From the NCBI GenBank assembly GCA_016208645.1, contig JACQXP010000358.1, positions 1 through 6,263 on the forward strand: a DNA stretch of 6,263 nt. Direction: 5' to 3'. Below the pieces are notes generated by a model. It ran no database searches and had not been told where the DNA came from. It saw only the letters and a list, made by a program, of their open reading frames with translations. The number at the start of each line of letters is the position of its first letter. Position 1 is the first letter of the stretch. A program made the translations under genes and the position numbers. Positions 1 through 5,962 of the stretch are shown here, in pieces. The stretch is from Candidatus Methylomirabilota bacterium (lineage in GTDB: Bacteria; Methylomirabilota; Methylomirabilia; Methylomirabilales; 2-02-FULL-66-22).

Positions 1-4
1 GCGA

Positions 5-420
5 TTAGTCCTTTGCGCCGCGCAAGATCTCCACCGCGATCGCCTCGTCCCCGGTGGCGACCCGGCGGAAGTTGATGCGACGCGGGCACCCGGCTTGATG
101 CTCTCGAACGCGGCTGACTTTCCGGCCGCCGTGATCTTCGTCTTGTCGGTTACCTCCGCTCCCACCCGGAGCACCTCTTTCCCGAGGGGGATATCCACCA
201 CCAGCATCCGGCTGGCCGGGACGATGGCGACGATTGTGCCCACATGCCCCGTCGGTTGCTCCGCCTTCGCCGGTTTTTCCGGAGCGGCTGGTTCCGCCTT
301 GGTCGCTGCGGGAGTTTCGGCCTTTTTCTCCGCCTCGCCCGCCAACGCTGGCACCAATGGCAGTGCAGCCAGGGTCACGGCCAGCCCAATGAACGTCATC
401 CAGAGGAATCCATTTCTCAT
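5..420 (-). CDS. Secreted protein of unknown function with small beta-rich domain; 1-nt frameshift near the 3' end
   Basis: The start at ATG 420 has GGAGG six bases upstream and opens a Sec signal peptide (MRNGFLWMTFIGLAVTLAAL) with an ALA-G cleavage site after about residue 27. A Lys/Ala/Glu/Pro-rich linker (AEKKAETPAATKAEPAAPEK) follows to about residue 58. The final part alternates hydrophobic and polar residues (GHVGTIVAIVPASRMLVVDI, KITAAGKSAAFESIKPGARV), like small beta-barrel domains of the DUF5666 sort. At 79-81 the frame breaks: it continues without a stop to the window edge, while the neighbouring frame reads RINFRRVATGDEAIAVEIL then RGAKD and TAA at 7-5. Adding one C near 79-80 (GTC-CGC-ATC) gives a 138-residue protein. 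Such proteins may bind metal or act at the envelope; the function is unknown. Either a sequencing slip or a real frameshift is possible. Confidence 0.72.
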
Positions 421-469
421 GACGCACCTCCACGCCTGAATGGATGACTTCCTCTCCCCAGACTGCCGA

Positions 470-715
470 CTACTGAATCGGCTCCACGAGGATGACCTCG
501 CCCCACCACTTCTCTTTCTGCGCCGCCGCTATATCCTGCTTGGTGGTCTCCTTGGGCGTCGCGCGCCGCAGGGAGTACCCCATGTGGTGCCACGTCGCGA
601 AGTGCGCCCCGTTCTTGCGCGTCTCTTCGAGCGCCGCCTGTGTGCTCGCCGAACAGGCCGACAATGAGAACAGTGCTCCCGCCGCTATCAGTCCCATCCA
701 CAGCTTCTTACGCAT
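470..715 (-). CDS. Small lipoprotein of unknown function
   Basis: An 81-residue protein starting MRKKLWMGLIAAGALFSLSA, a textbook lipoprotein signal with lipobox LSAC (Cys21). The mature part is about 60 residues: STQAALEETRKNGAHFATW, then HHMGYSLRRATPKETTKQDI, ending AAQKEKWWGEVILVEPIQ. His, Trp and Tyr residues cluster around HHMGYS and KWWGE, suggesting a compact conserved fold or a ligand site, but I do not recognise the family. The start is firm: AAGGAGGG lies seven bases before ATG 715. It follows the truncated pal domain by 42 nt on the same strand and precedes the secreted protein gene by about 49 nt, so it probably belongs to the same transcript. Serine at +2 after the Cys would favour outer-membrane sorting under the E. 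coli rule, if that rule applies here. Confidence 0.85.
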   Translation of the reverse strand: MRKKLWMGLIAAGALFSLSACSASTQAALEETRKNGAHFATWHHMGYSLRRATPKETTKQDIAAAQKEKWWGEVILVEPIQ

Positions 716-757
716 GACGTTACCCTCCTTTCCGTCGTCGAAATCCCCCAGAGCTTC

Positions 758-1084
758 TTATCGGGATGGGATGGCGAAGTGCACCCTGCGGTTCCACTGC
801 CAGGCACTCTCGTCGTGGCCGAGGACGAACGGGCGCTCCTCGCCGTAGCTGATCGTGACGATCCGTGTGGCGTCTATGCCAGCGGCTATTAGATAGTCCC
901 TGGTCGCTTTGGCCCGCCGGTCGCCCAGGCCAAGGTTGTATTCGTTGGTCCCGCGCTCGTCGGCATGCCCCTCGATGGTGATCTTCGCCACCGGATTGGC
1001 CTTCAGCCAGGTTACGTTGTCGTTCAGGGCCGCTTTCTGATCGTCCCGGAGGGTGGCGCTGTCGAAGCCGAAGAAGATGTCCTT
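758..1084 (-). repeat. Diverged direct repeat (copy 1) of the pal domain; copy 2 at 3088-3414
   Basis: Both segments are 327 nt from the KDIFF Lys codon to the stop and lie in the same orientation on either side of treZ. They are alike along their whole length, with the longest run I saw being 23 identical bases (846-868 and 3176-3198, coding for part of TRIVTISYGEER). This marks a gene duplication, and gives substrate for recombination that could delete or duplicate treZ. Confidence 0.8.
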
Positions 1085-1096
1085 TTGCGCACCTCC
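758..1096 (-). pseudogene. Truncated second Pal/OmpA-like domain
   Basis: From 1084 to the TAA at 758 the frame encodes a complete OmpA-like peptidoglycan-binding domain of 108 residues (KDIFFGFDSATLRDD to VHFAIPSR). By hand count it is identical to the intact pal domain at 83 of 108 positions, with no gap. The peptidoglycan-binding Asp and Arg are kept (GHADERGTNEYNL, GDRRAK). There is no signal peptide, lipobox or Pro-rich linker: an in-frame TGA at 1099-1097 lies just upstream, and no ATG occurs in this frame. The other frame just upstream reads MTTSSQQNEEVRK from a GTG (1122-1120) that overlaps the treZ stop. Adding one A to the AAAA run at 1083-1086 would fuse it to KDIFF. Even that version would lack an export signal. 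Most likely this is a paralogue whose 5' part was lost; conservative differences suggest it was once functional. Confidence 0.8.
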
Positions 1097-2763
1097 TCAT
1101 TTTGCTGGCTGGACGTGGTCACGCGGCGCTCCGTGCTGCTGATTCGATGGTGAGGATCTCCGGCGTTGACTGTTTCACAGTCGCGGCCGCAGTGGCCTCA
1201 CGAAGGTAGACCACGGCCCCATGGTCGGCTAGCTTTACCTCGGCCCACCCGCCGCGGAGCGCCGGCAGCAGGGCCGGACTCGTCGCCCCGAGGCCGCCGA
1301 ACCGCGCCTCGGACGTATCCACCAGACGGCGCCAGGGACCTGGGGGAACCCGGAGGCGGACCACGCGGCCCTCGGCCGCAAAGTGGAGCACACCGAATGC
1401 AGCCGTTCCATCCTGGCTCCTCCGGAAGACGGCTAGCGTGTGGTCATCCAGGTTCCGTGCCTGGACCCGCCGCTTCCGGGCCACGCCCAAGACCGGGTAC
1501 TGCCGTCGCAGGGTGAGCAGGGTACGGTAATACTCCAGGAGCCAGCGATGTGGGTACTCGGTGTGCAGGTTCCAATTCAGTTTCGAGCGGGTGAAGCTCG
1601 CGGGATCCTGGGGGTCGGGCACCTCTCCCGTCCATCCGAAGGTGGCGAACTCTTCTCGCCGCCCCCGGCTGACCGCCTCCCGCAGAGTGGGATCACCGAA
1701 GTCAGTGAAGAAGAGAAACGGCGACCGCTCTCCGTACTCCTCCCCCATGAAAAGGAGAGGAACGTATGGGGAAAGCAAAACGGCCGTGGCGGCCAGTTTG
1801 AGCCCATCGAAGTCCACCAGCGAGACCAGGCGCTCACCCCGGGCGCGGTTGCCCACCTGGTCGTGGTTCTGGGCGCAGACGACGAACCGTTCTGGAGGAA
1901 TGTCCCTGGTAGGGGTGCCGTGGGGGCGCCCCCGGAACGAGGAGTACTGTCCATCGTAGACGAAGCCGTCGGTGTATGCCTTGGCCAGTTGCTTCAGGGA
2001 TCCGAAATCCGCGTAGTATCCGTTTCGCTCTCCGGTGAGGAGCGTGTGGAGGCAGTGGTGGAAATCATCGTTCCACTGTCCCGCCAGCCCGGAGCCGCCC
2101 TTCCGCACCGGATCAATGACCCGGCGGTCGTTGAGGTCACTCTCGGCTACCACCGGGACGATGCGACCGAGCCGGCGGGCCAGCCGCTGCACGGTCTCGT
2201 TCAGCTCCCGCAGGATATGCACCGGGCTTTGGTCGAAGATGCCGTGAATGGCATCCACCCGCAGTCCGTCAATATGGTATTCCCGCGCCCAGTGCAGCGC
2301 ATTGGCGATGATGAAGTCCCGAACGCCCCTGGCATTCGCCCCGTCGTAGTTGATGGCCTGTCCCCAGGGGGTCTTGTACCGGCGGGTAAAGTACGGGCCG
2401 AACTCCGCCAGGTAGTTTCCCTCCGGACCCAGGTGGTTGTAGACGACGTCCAGGACAACGGCCAAGCCGTGCGCATGACAGGCATCCACCAGGCGCTGGA
2501 GGCCGGCCGGCCCTCCGTAGGTTCGCTGGGGAGCGAACAGCCCCACCCCGTCGTAGACCCAGTTGCGGGATCCGGGGAAGCTGGCCACCGGCATGAGCTC
2601 GATCGCCGTCACCCCGAGGTCCTTCAGGCGCTGCAAGCGAGGGATCACCGCCCCTAAGGTGCCCTCCGGCGTGAAGGTCCCCACGTGCAGTTCATAGATC
2701 ACCATGTCCCGCAAAGGCGTCCCCCGCCAGCCAGCGTCGGTCCAGGCGAAGGCGCCGGTGTCC

Positions 2764-2785
2764 ACCACTTCCGAACCACTTCCGA
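2764..2785. repeat. Perfect 11-bp tandem duplication inside treZ
   Basis: ACCACTTCCGA occurs twice in immediate succession on the plus strand (2764-2774 and 2775-2785), with no mismatch and no extension on either side. Because 11 is not a multiple of three, the extra unit shifts the treZ frame. With a single unit, the N- and C-terminal parts join as PSEVVDTGAF, matching the TreZ pattern. Confidence 0.92.
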
Positions 2786-3087
2786 GGGTCCGTGCACGCC
2801 TTCGGGAAGCGCGCGGGACGCGGGATCCGGCCGGCGACGCTCTCCGTCGAGGACGTAGAAATAGCGGAGGCCGGCCTCGCCCCGTGTCGTGCCGACGAAG
2901 TAGCCGCTGGGGGTCGATCGTAGCTCCCGGCTCGCGCGCTCCGGGTGGACGATCTCGACCGCGACCCGGCGACAGTGGGGGGCCCAAACGCGAAAGCGGA
3001 CCCGCCCATCCCCCAGGCAGACGCCGCCCGGCTCAGCCGCCAGCCTTCGGTTCTGCGTTCCCGTCTCCATAGGGGTGGCGAAGGTCG

Positions 3088-3091
3088 TCAT
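3088..3091 (-). other. ATGA overlap coupling pal and treZ
   Basis: The pal stop codon TGA (3090-3088) shares two bases with the ATG at 3091-3089 that opens the TreZ N-terminal frame (MTTFATPMETGTQ). This arrangement usually means translational coupling. No strong Shine-Dalgarno is visible before this ATG, which fits reinitiation. A second in-frame ATG at 3070 (METGTQNRRL) is the alternative start. Confidence 0.6.
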
Positions 3092-3681
3092 CGGGACGCG
3101 ATCACGAAGTGCGCCCGGCGGTTCCACCTCCAGGCGCTCTCGTCATGGCCGAAAACGAAGGCACGCTCCTCGCCATAGCTGATCGTGACGATCCGTGTCG
3201 GGTGAATGCCAGCGGCGACAAGGTAATCCTTGGTTGCCTTGGCCCGCCGTTCGCCCAAGGCAAGGTTGTACTCGCTGGTCCCCCGCTCGTCCGCATGCCC
3301 CTCGATGGTAATCTTCACGGTTGAATTGGCCCTGAGCCAGGCGGTGTTCTCGTTCAGGGCCGCTTTCTGGTCGTCCCGAATGATGGACTCGTCGAAGTCG
3401 AAGAAGATGTCCTTCAGGGGCACTGCCGCCGGTGCGGCCGGGGATACGGGAGCCGCAGGTGGCACCGGGGGGACCGGCACTTCCGCCGGTGGTACCGGCC
3501 GGGTCACCGGGATATCTCCCGCGGGTGGGACGGGAGCGGCGCCGGGCGGGGACGCGGGCACACCGGCCTGCGGCCCGACGACCGCGGGGCCGGCCTGACC
3601 AATCTCCGGCTGCTTCGGACATCCGGCTAAGAGTCCCACGCCCAGGAAAAGCACTGCAATGAGACCAGCACGCCTTTTCAT
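3088..3681 (-). CDS. pal: Peptidoglycan-associated lipoprotein (Pal/OmpA C-terminal domain)
   Basis: A 197-residue lipoprotein. It has a lipoprotein signal peptide with lipobox LAGC (Cys21), then a long Pro/Ala/Val-rich linker at about residues 22-88, and an OmpA-like peptidoglycan-binding domain from LKDIFFDFDES at about 89 to the C-terminus (ending FVIASR). The motif EGHADERGTSEYNL followed by GERRAK carries the Asp (131) and Arg (146), 15 residues apart, that bind the diaminopimelate of peptidoglycan in this family. Pal normally anchors the outer membrane to the cell wall with the Tol system, but no tol gene is in the window, so it may be a Pal-like paralogue rather than the housekeeping copy. 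The start at 3681 is chosen because the signal peptide begins there and AGGGG lies eight bases upstream; an in-frame ATG at 3726 would only add a non-signal-like leader. Its TGA overlaps the treZ ATG. Confidence 0.9.
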   Translation of the reverse strand: MKRRAGLIAVLFLGVGLLAGCPKQPEIGQAGPAVVGPQAGVPASPPGAAPVPPAGDIPVTRPVPPAEVPVPPVPPAAPVSPAAPAAVPLKDIFFDFDESIIRDDQKAALNENTAWLRANSTVKITIEGHADERGTSEYNLALGERRAKATKDYLVAAGIHPTRIVTISYGEERAFVFGHDESAWRWNRRAHFVIASR

Positions 3682-3694
3682 CTCGCTCACCCCT

Positions 3695-3716
3695 CTCGCC
3701 CCCGACGGGGGCCGAG
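3695..3716 (-). promoter_or_regulatory. GC-rich hairpin in the pal leader
   Basis: An inverted repeat with a 6-bp perfect core, GCCCCC/GGGGGC, around a three-base loop. It is extended by three further pairs beyond a single-base bulge (CTC/GAG arms at 3695-3697 and 3714-3716). Read on the minus strand it lies between the coiled-coil gene and pal, and ends just before the pal ribosome binding site (AGGGG at about 3690-3694, eight bases from ATG 3681). No T-run follows on either strand, so a canonical intrinsic terminator is not supported. It could weaken read-through, stabilise the downstream mRNA or affect pal translation. The rest of this 94-nt gap shows no promoter I can support. Confidence 0.5.
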
Positions 3717-3775
3717 GAACTGCCAACAGATGACCCTTCCCTCGGCGTCTTTCCTTCAGATTGGACCGGACCCGA

Positions 3776-4024
3776 TTACTTCAGGGGACGGACCCGGTGG
3801 AGCTCATCCTCAAGCACCTTGCGGGCTTCGGCCTCCCGGCGGGCGCGCTCTTCCGCCGCCTTGGCCCGCCCTTCCTGCTCGGCGATGCGGTATTCGTACT
3901 CGGATCGTTGCTGCTGGAGTTGCCGGGTGAGATCCGCCGCCTTCAGCCCCCAGAGGTAGTACCCGACGCCGAGGCCGATCAAGAACGCCAGGACAGCGGC
4001 CACCCCGTGCGTGACGATTCGCAT
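3776..4024 (-). CDS. Small single-pass membrane protein with cytoplasmic-type coiled coil, unknown function
   Basis: An 82-residue protein. Residues 4-26 (VTHGVAAVLAFLIGLGVGYY and on) form one transmembrane helix with a GxxxG-like Gly pattern. From about residue 30 to 77 the sequence is rich in Glu, Arg, Gln, Lys and Ala, with a coiled-coil look (LTRQLQQQRSEYEYRIAEQE, then EERARREAEARKVLEDEL). It ends RVRPLK. Two in-frame ATGs are possible, at 4030 and 4024. AGGGGAG abuts the first but lies six bases from the second, so 4024 is chosen. It begins 11 nt after the hflC TAG, so it is very likely translated from the hflC mRNA. I do not recognise the family. The position suggests a role with HflC or FtsH, or as a small envelope scaffold, but that is inference from neighbourhood only. 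Confidence 0.75.
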   Translation of the reverse strand: MRIVTHGVAAVLAFLIGLGVGYYLWGLKAADLTRQLQQQRSEYEYRIAEQEGRAKAAEERARREAEARKVLEDELHRVRPLK

Positions 4025-4036
4025 GGTCATCTCCCC
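4024..4036 (-). promoter_or_regulatory. Shine-Dalgarno region deciding the start of the small coiled-coil gene
   Basis: On the minus strand the hflC TAG is followed directly by GGGGAG and then ATGACCATG. The purine run has no spacer to the first ATG (4030) but a normal six-base spacer to the second (4024), which favours the second start and an 82-residue product. The site overlaps the hflC stop codon, consistent with reinitiation by ribosomes finishing hflC. Confidence 0.55.
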
Positions 4037-5016
4037 TAGCGCACGGCGCGACCCGCGCCAGGGATCCGGCCGGCCGCGTCCTTCAGGTACCGGTAATAAT
4101 CGCTGTCCGTCGTCAGGATTAGGACCGAGTTCTTGTTCTGGCCCTCCCTGTAGGCCTCCAGGGTTCGCGAGAAGGCGTAGAACTCGGGATCGCGGTTGTA
4201 GGCGGTGCCGTAGATCTTCGTGGCCTCGGCATCCGCCTTCCCCCGGACCTCCTGGGCCCGCCGGTAGGCGGTGGACCGGATCTGGCGCAGTTCCTTCTCC
4301 ATGGTGCCCAGGATCTCCGCGCTTCGCCCTTCCCCCTCCGACCGGAAGCGGGCGGCGATGCGCTTCCGCTCGGAGATCATGCGCGCGTACACCTTCTCCC
4401 GGACGCTCTCCACGTAATCCAGGCGCTTGATGCGCACATCCACCAGCTCGATCCCGTATTGGGGGATGATCTTCCGGGCCTCGGCCAGGATGATCCGGGT
4501 GATCTCTTCGCGGCCACGGGCGATTTTCTTCTTCAGTTCCTCCTCCAGTTCCGCGGGGACCTCCTCCAAGGCCTCTCCCTTGGGGATCACCCACGAGGTG
4601 CTGCGCACCAGCTCCACCAGCTCGCTGCCCGAGACCTGATCCCGGACCACGGAATCAATGATGTCGTCCAGGCGAGACTGGGCCCCTCGCTCGGTGGCCA
4701 CGCTCTCCAGGAACTTCTTCGCGTCGGCGATGCGCCAGCGGGCCGTGGTATCCACCCAGATGAACTCCCGCCCCTTGGTGGGGATCTGGTTCGGGTCACC
4801 GTCCCAGATCAAGAGGCGCTTCTCGAAGCGGCGGACCTCCTGGACGAAGGGGAGTTTGACGTGCAGCCCCGCCTCGGTCACCAGGTCCCCCACGGGCCGG
4901 CCGAACTGCACAATGATCGCCTGCTGGCCCTCCTCCAGGGTGTAGAAGGTTCCGGAGAGCACGAGGAGGATCACCACCGCCAGGACCCCGACCGAAACCT
5001 TCAGCACGCTCTTCAT
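4036..5016 (-). CDS. hflC: HflC, band-7 membrane protein, FtsH modulator
   Basis: A complete 326-residue protein of normal HflC length or slightly above. It has an N-terminal membrane anchor at about 5-23 (VSVGVLAVVILLVLSG), then the band-7 domain beginning TFYTLEEGQQAIIVQFGRPV, with GLHVKLPFVQEVRRFEKRLL at about 50-69 and DTTARWRI at about 89-96. An acidic/basic stretch (EEVPAELEEELKKKI, 151-165) precedes the GIELVDVRIKRLDY segment. Family-typical motifs follow: RMISERKRIAARFRSEGEG (about 212-230), ADAEATKIY (about 261-269) and the signature near the end ILTTDSDYYRYLKD (about 300-313). ATG 5016 is preferred because it starts just before the anchor and has GGAGGG eight bases upstream; the frame is open to 5142, but the residues there are unlike HflC and overlap the hflK tail. 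It appears intact, unlike its partner hflK. A lone HflC without full HflK would probably not build the normal complex. Confidence 0.93.
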   Translation of the reverse strand: MKSVLKVSVGVLAVVILLVLSGTFYTLEEGQQAIIVQFGRPVGDLVTEAGLHVKLPFVQEVRRFEKRLLIWDGDPNQIPTKGREFIWVDTTARWRIADAKKFLESVATERGAQSRLDDIIDSVVRDQVSGSELVELVRSTSWVIPKGEALEEVPAELEEELKKKIARGREEITRIILAEARKIIPQYGIELVDVRIKRLDYVESVREKVYARMISERKRIAARFRSEGEGRSAEILGTMEKELRQIRSTAYRRAQEVRGKADAEATKIYGTAYNRDPEFYAFSRTLEAYREGQNKNSVLILTTDSDYYRYLKDAAGRIPGAGRAVR

Positions 5017-5096
5017 GGCTGTTTCCCTCCGGCCGCCGGCTTGCCACCCGACTCCAGGGGGAGCCAGGGCACCAGGGCCTTCTGGTCGCGGTCTAC
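5013..5096 (-). pseudogene. hflK: Out-of-frame remnant of the hflK C-terminal tail
   Basis: Immediately after the hflK stop, a different minus-strand frame reads DRDQKALVPWLPLES followed by GGKPAAGGKQP and TGA at 5015-5013. This looks like the hydrophobic-then-Gly/Ala/Lys tail that ends many HflK proteins. Its TGA overlaps the hflC ATG (5016-5014) as ATGA, as expected for translationally coupled hflK-hflC. The joint with the upstream frame is near 5096-5093 (GAG|TAG versus GTA-GAC). The helix normally lying between EAEGYALE and this tail is missing, so an internal out-of-frame deletion is inferred. Assignment of the tail is by pattern and context, not by alignment. Confidence 0.65.
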
Positions 5097-5929
5097 TCCA
5101 GAGCGTAGCCCTCGGCCTCGGTGATAGTCCGGGCCGCTTCACCCCGCGCCTTGGGGATCTCCCGGTTGGCCTGCTCCTGGGCTTGGTTGATCGTCCGTTC
5201 CCGGTCCTGCCGCGCCTCGTTCACCTCGTTGAAGGCCGGTTTAACGGGATCGGGCGGCGTCACGTCCTGGAGCTCCACGGTGACCAGGCGGATCCCCGCC
5301 CCGTAGTCGGTCAGGATCTTCTGCATCTCCTCCTTCACCTCGGTGGAGACGGCCACGCGGCCGACGGTGAGGACGTCGCTCCCCAGCCGGTTGCCGACCA
5401 CCCGGCGCATGACTGCCTCCGCCAAGTCCCGGATCGTCTGCGGGGTGTCTCGGATTTGAAACAGGTAGCGGACCGGATCCTCGATGCGGTACTGGACGAT
5501 CCACTGGACGTCGATCACGTTGAGGTCGCCGCTGAGCATGAGCGACTCCCCCTTGAACGCCTTGTTGTCTGCGTATTGCGTCCGCCGGCCGGGAGCGGTG
5601 GCCACGCTCCGGAATCCGAACTCCTCCTTGAGGACTCGGGCCGTAGGGATCAGTCGAACACGCTCGATGCCGTACGGTAGCTTGAAGTGGAGGCCAGGGC
5701 CCACCGTCCGGACCACTGCTCCGAAGCGCTGGACGACGCCCGTCTCCTCGGGTTGCACCGTGAACCAGCTCGACCAGAACAGGATCGCCAGGAGCAGGAC
5801 GACGGCGCCTGGGACGAGCCGCCAGCCGCCCATCCCACGGAGGGGATTCCGAAACTCCCGGAAGACTCGTTCGAGGTCCGGCGGGACCCAGCCGCTCCCG
5901 CTGGGCCCTTCTGGGTCATACCGTTGCAT
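5093..5929 (-). CDS. hflK: HflK, band-7 membrane protein; C-terminally truncated by an internal deletion
   Basis: HflK pairs with HflC to form a large membrane complex that binds and modulates the FtsH protease. The 278 readable residues contain a short Gly/Pro-containing N-terminus (MQRYDPEGPSGSGW), a transmembrane segment at about 38-56, and a band-7/SPFH domain from about 57 (TVQPEETGVVQRFGAV, then GPGLHFKLPYGIERV) through DVTPPDPVKPAFNEVNEARQ at about 222-241. A charged helix follows and ends at EAEGYALE-TAG. The start is supported by GGAAGGAG seven bases upstream of ATG 5929. Family members are usually clearly longer, continuing after 'EAEGYA' with a helix carrying an RRLYLE-type segment. 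Here the stop falls immediately, and a plausible ancestral C-terminus resumes in another frame at 5096-5013. The product therefore lacks the distal helical region used for ring assembly and is probably impaired. The N-terminal identification is secure. Whether the truncation is real or an assembly fault is not known. Confidence 0.9.
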   Translation of the reverse strand: MQRYDPEGPSGSGWVPPDLERVFREFRNPLRGMGGWRLVPGAVVLLLAILFWSSWFTVQPEETGVVQRFGAVVRTVGPGLHFKLPYGIERVRLIPTARVLKEEFGFRSVATAPGRRTQYADNKAFKGESLMLSGDLNVIDVQWIVQYRIEDPVRYLFQIRDTPQTIRDLAEAVMRRVVGNRLGSDVLTVGRVAVSTEVKEEMQKILTDYGAGIRLVTVELQDVTPPDPVKPAFNEVNEARQDRERTINQAQEQANREIPKARGEAARTITEAEGYALE

Positions 5930-5962
5930 GGCTTTTCTCCTTCCTGTGAGGATTGTCCATCG

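Larger units (their letters stand above)
1119..3091 (-). pseudogene. treZ: Maltooligosyltrehalose trehalohydrolase TreZ (GH13), frame broken by an 11-bp tandem duplication
   Basis: TreZ hydrolyses the alpha-1,4 bond next to the trehalose end of maltooligosyltrehalose made by TreY, releasing trehalose in the cytoplasm. An N-terminal beta-sandwich is visible (RVRFRVWAPHCRRVAVEI), then the GH13 barrel with its four conserved regions: DVVYNH; GLRVDAIH with the nucleophile Asp (codon 2255-2253); VVAESDLN with the acid/base Glu (2144-2142); CAQNHDQVGNR with the transition-state Asp (1862-1860). These would be residues 276, 313 and 407 of the repaired protein. The frame changes at a perfect 2x11-bp repeat (2764-2785). 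Removing one unit gives 653 residues and reads GVHGPSEVVDTGAFAWTDAGW across the joint without a gap. As written, translation from 3091 stops at 2699, leaving only the N-terminal domain; the catalytic part is open in the second frame, with an ATG at 2705. About 25 residues after VVYLREA exceed the usual TreZ end. No treY is nearby. Confidence 0.9.

Noticed and set aside
758..991. Internal GTG start giving a 77-residue pal fragment
   Set aside because: The GTG lies inside the OmpA fold, would cut off its first strand and helix, and gives no export signal.
720..1100. Minus-strand 126-codon frame with an ATG at 1100 over the second pal domain
   Set aside because: This frame gives Arg/Gly/Pro-rich text; the OmpA domain lies in a different frame.
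1440..2657. Long plus-strand open frame (405 codons) opposite treZ
   Set aside because: It is the antisense shadow of the conserved GH13 coding sequence; no recognisable domain, no convincing ribosome binding site, and the minus strand carries all catalytic motifs.
3682..3726. Upstream ATG at 3726 for pal
   Set aside because: It adds 15 residues before a canonical lipoprotein signal; the ATG at 3681 has a suitable ribosome binding site and starts the signal directly.
3776..4594. 272-codon minus-strand frame extending the small coiled-coil gene upstream into hflC
   Set aside because: The upstream part overlaps hflC in another frame and is Gly/Arg/Pro-rich; only the last 82 residues look like a protein.
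4459..5124. Plus-strand open frame opposite hflC/hflK
   Set aside because: It is an antisense shadow in high-GC DNA; the minus strand encodes clear band-7 motifs and the plus translation is Leu/Gly/Asp-rich without family features.
5015..5680. Plus-strand open frame of 221 codons opposite hflK
   Set aside because: Same reason: complementary shadow of a recognised gene.
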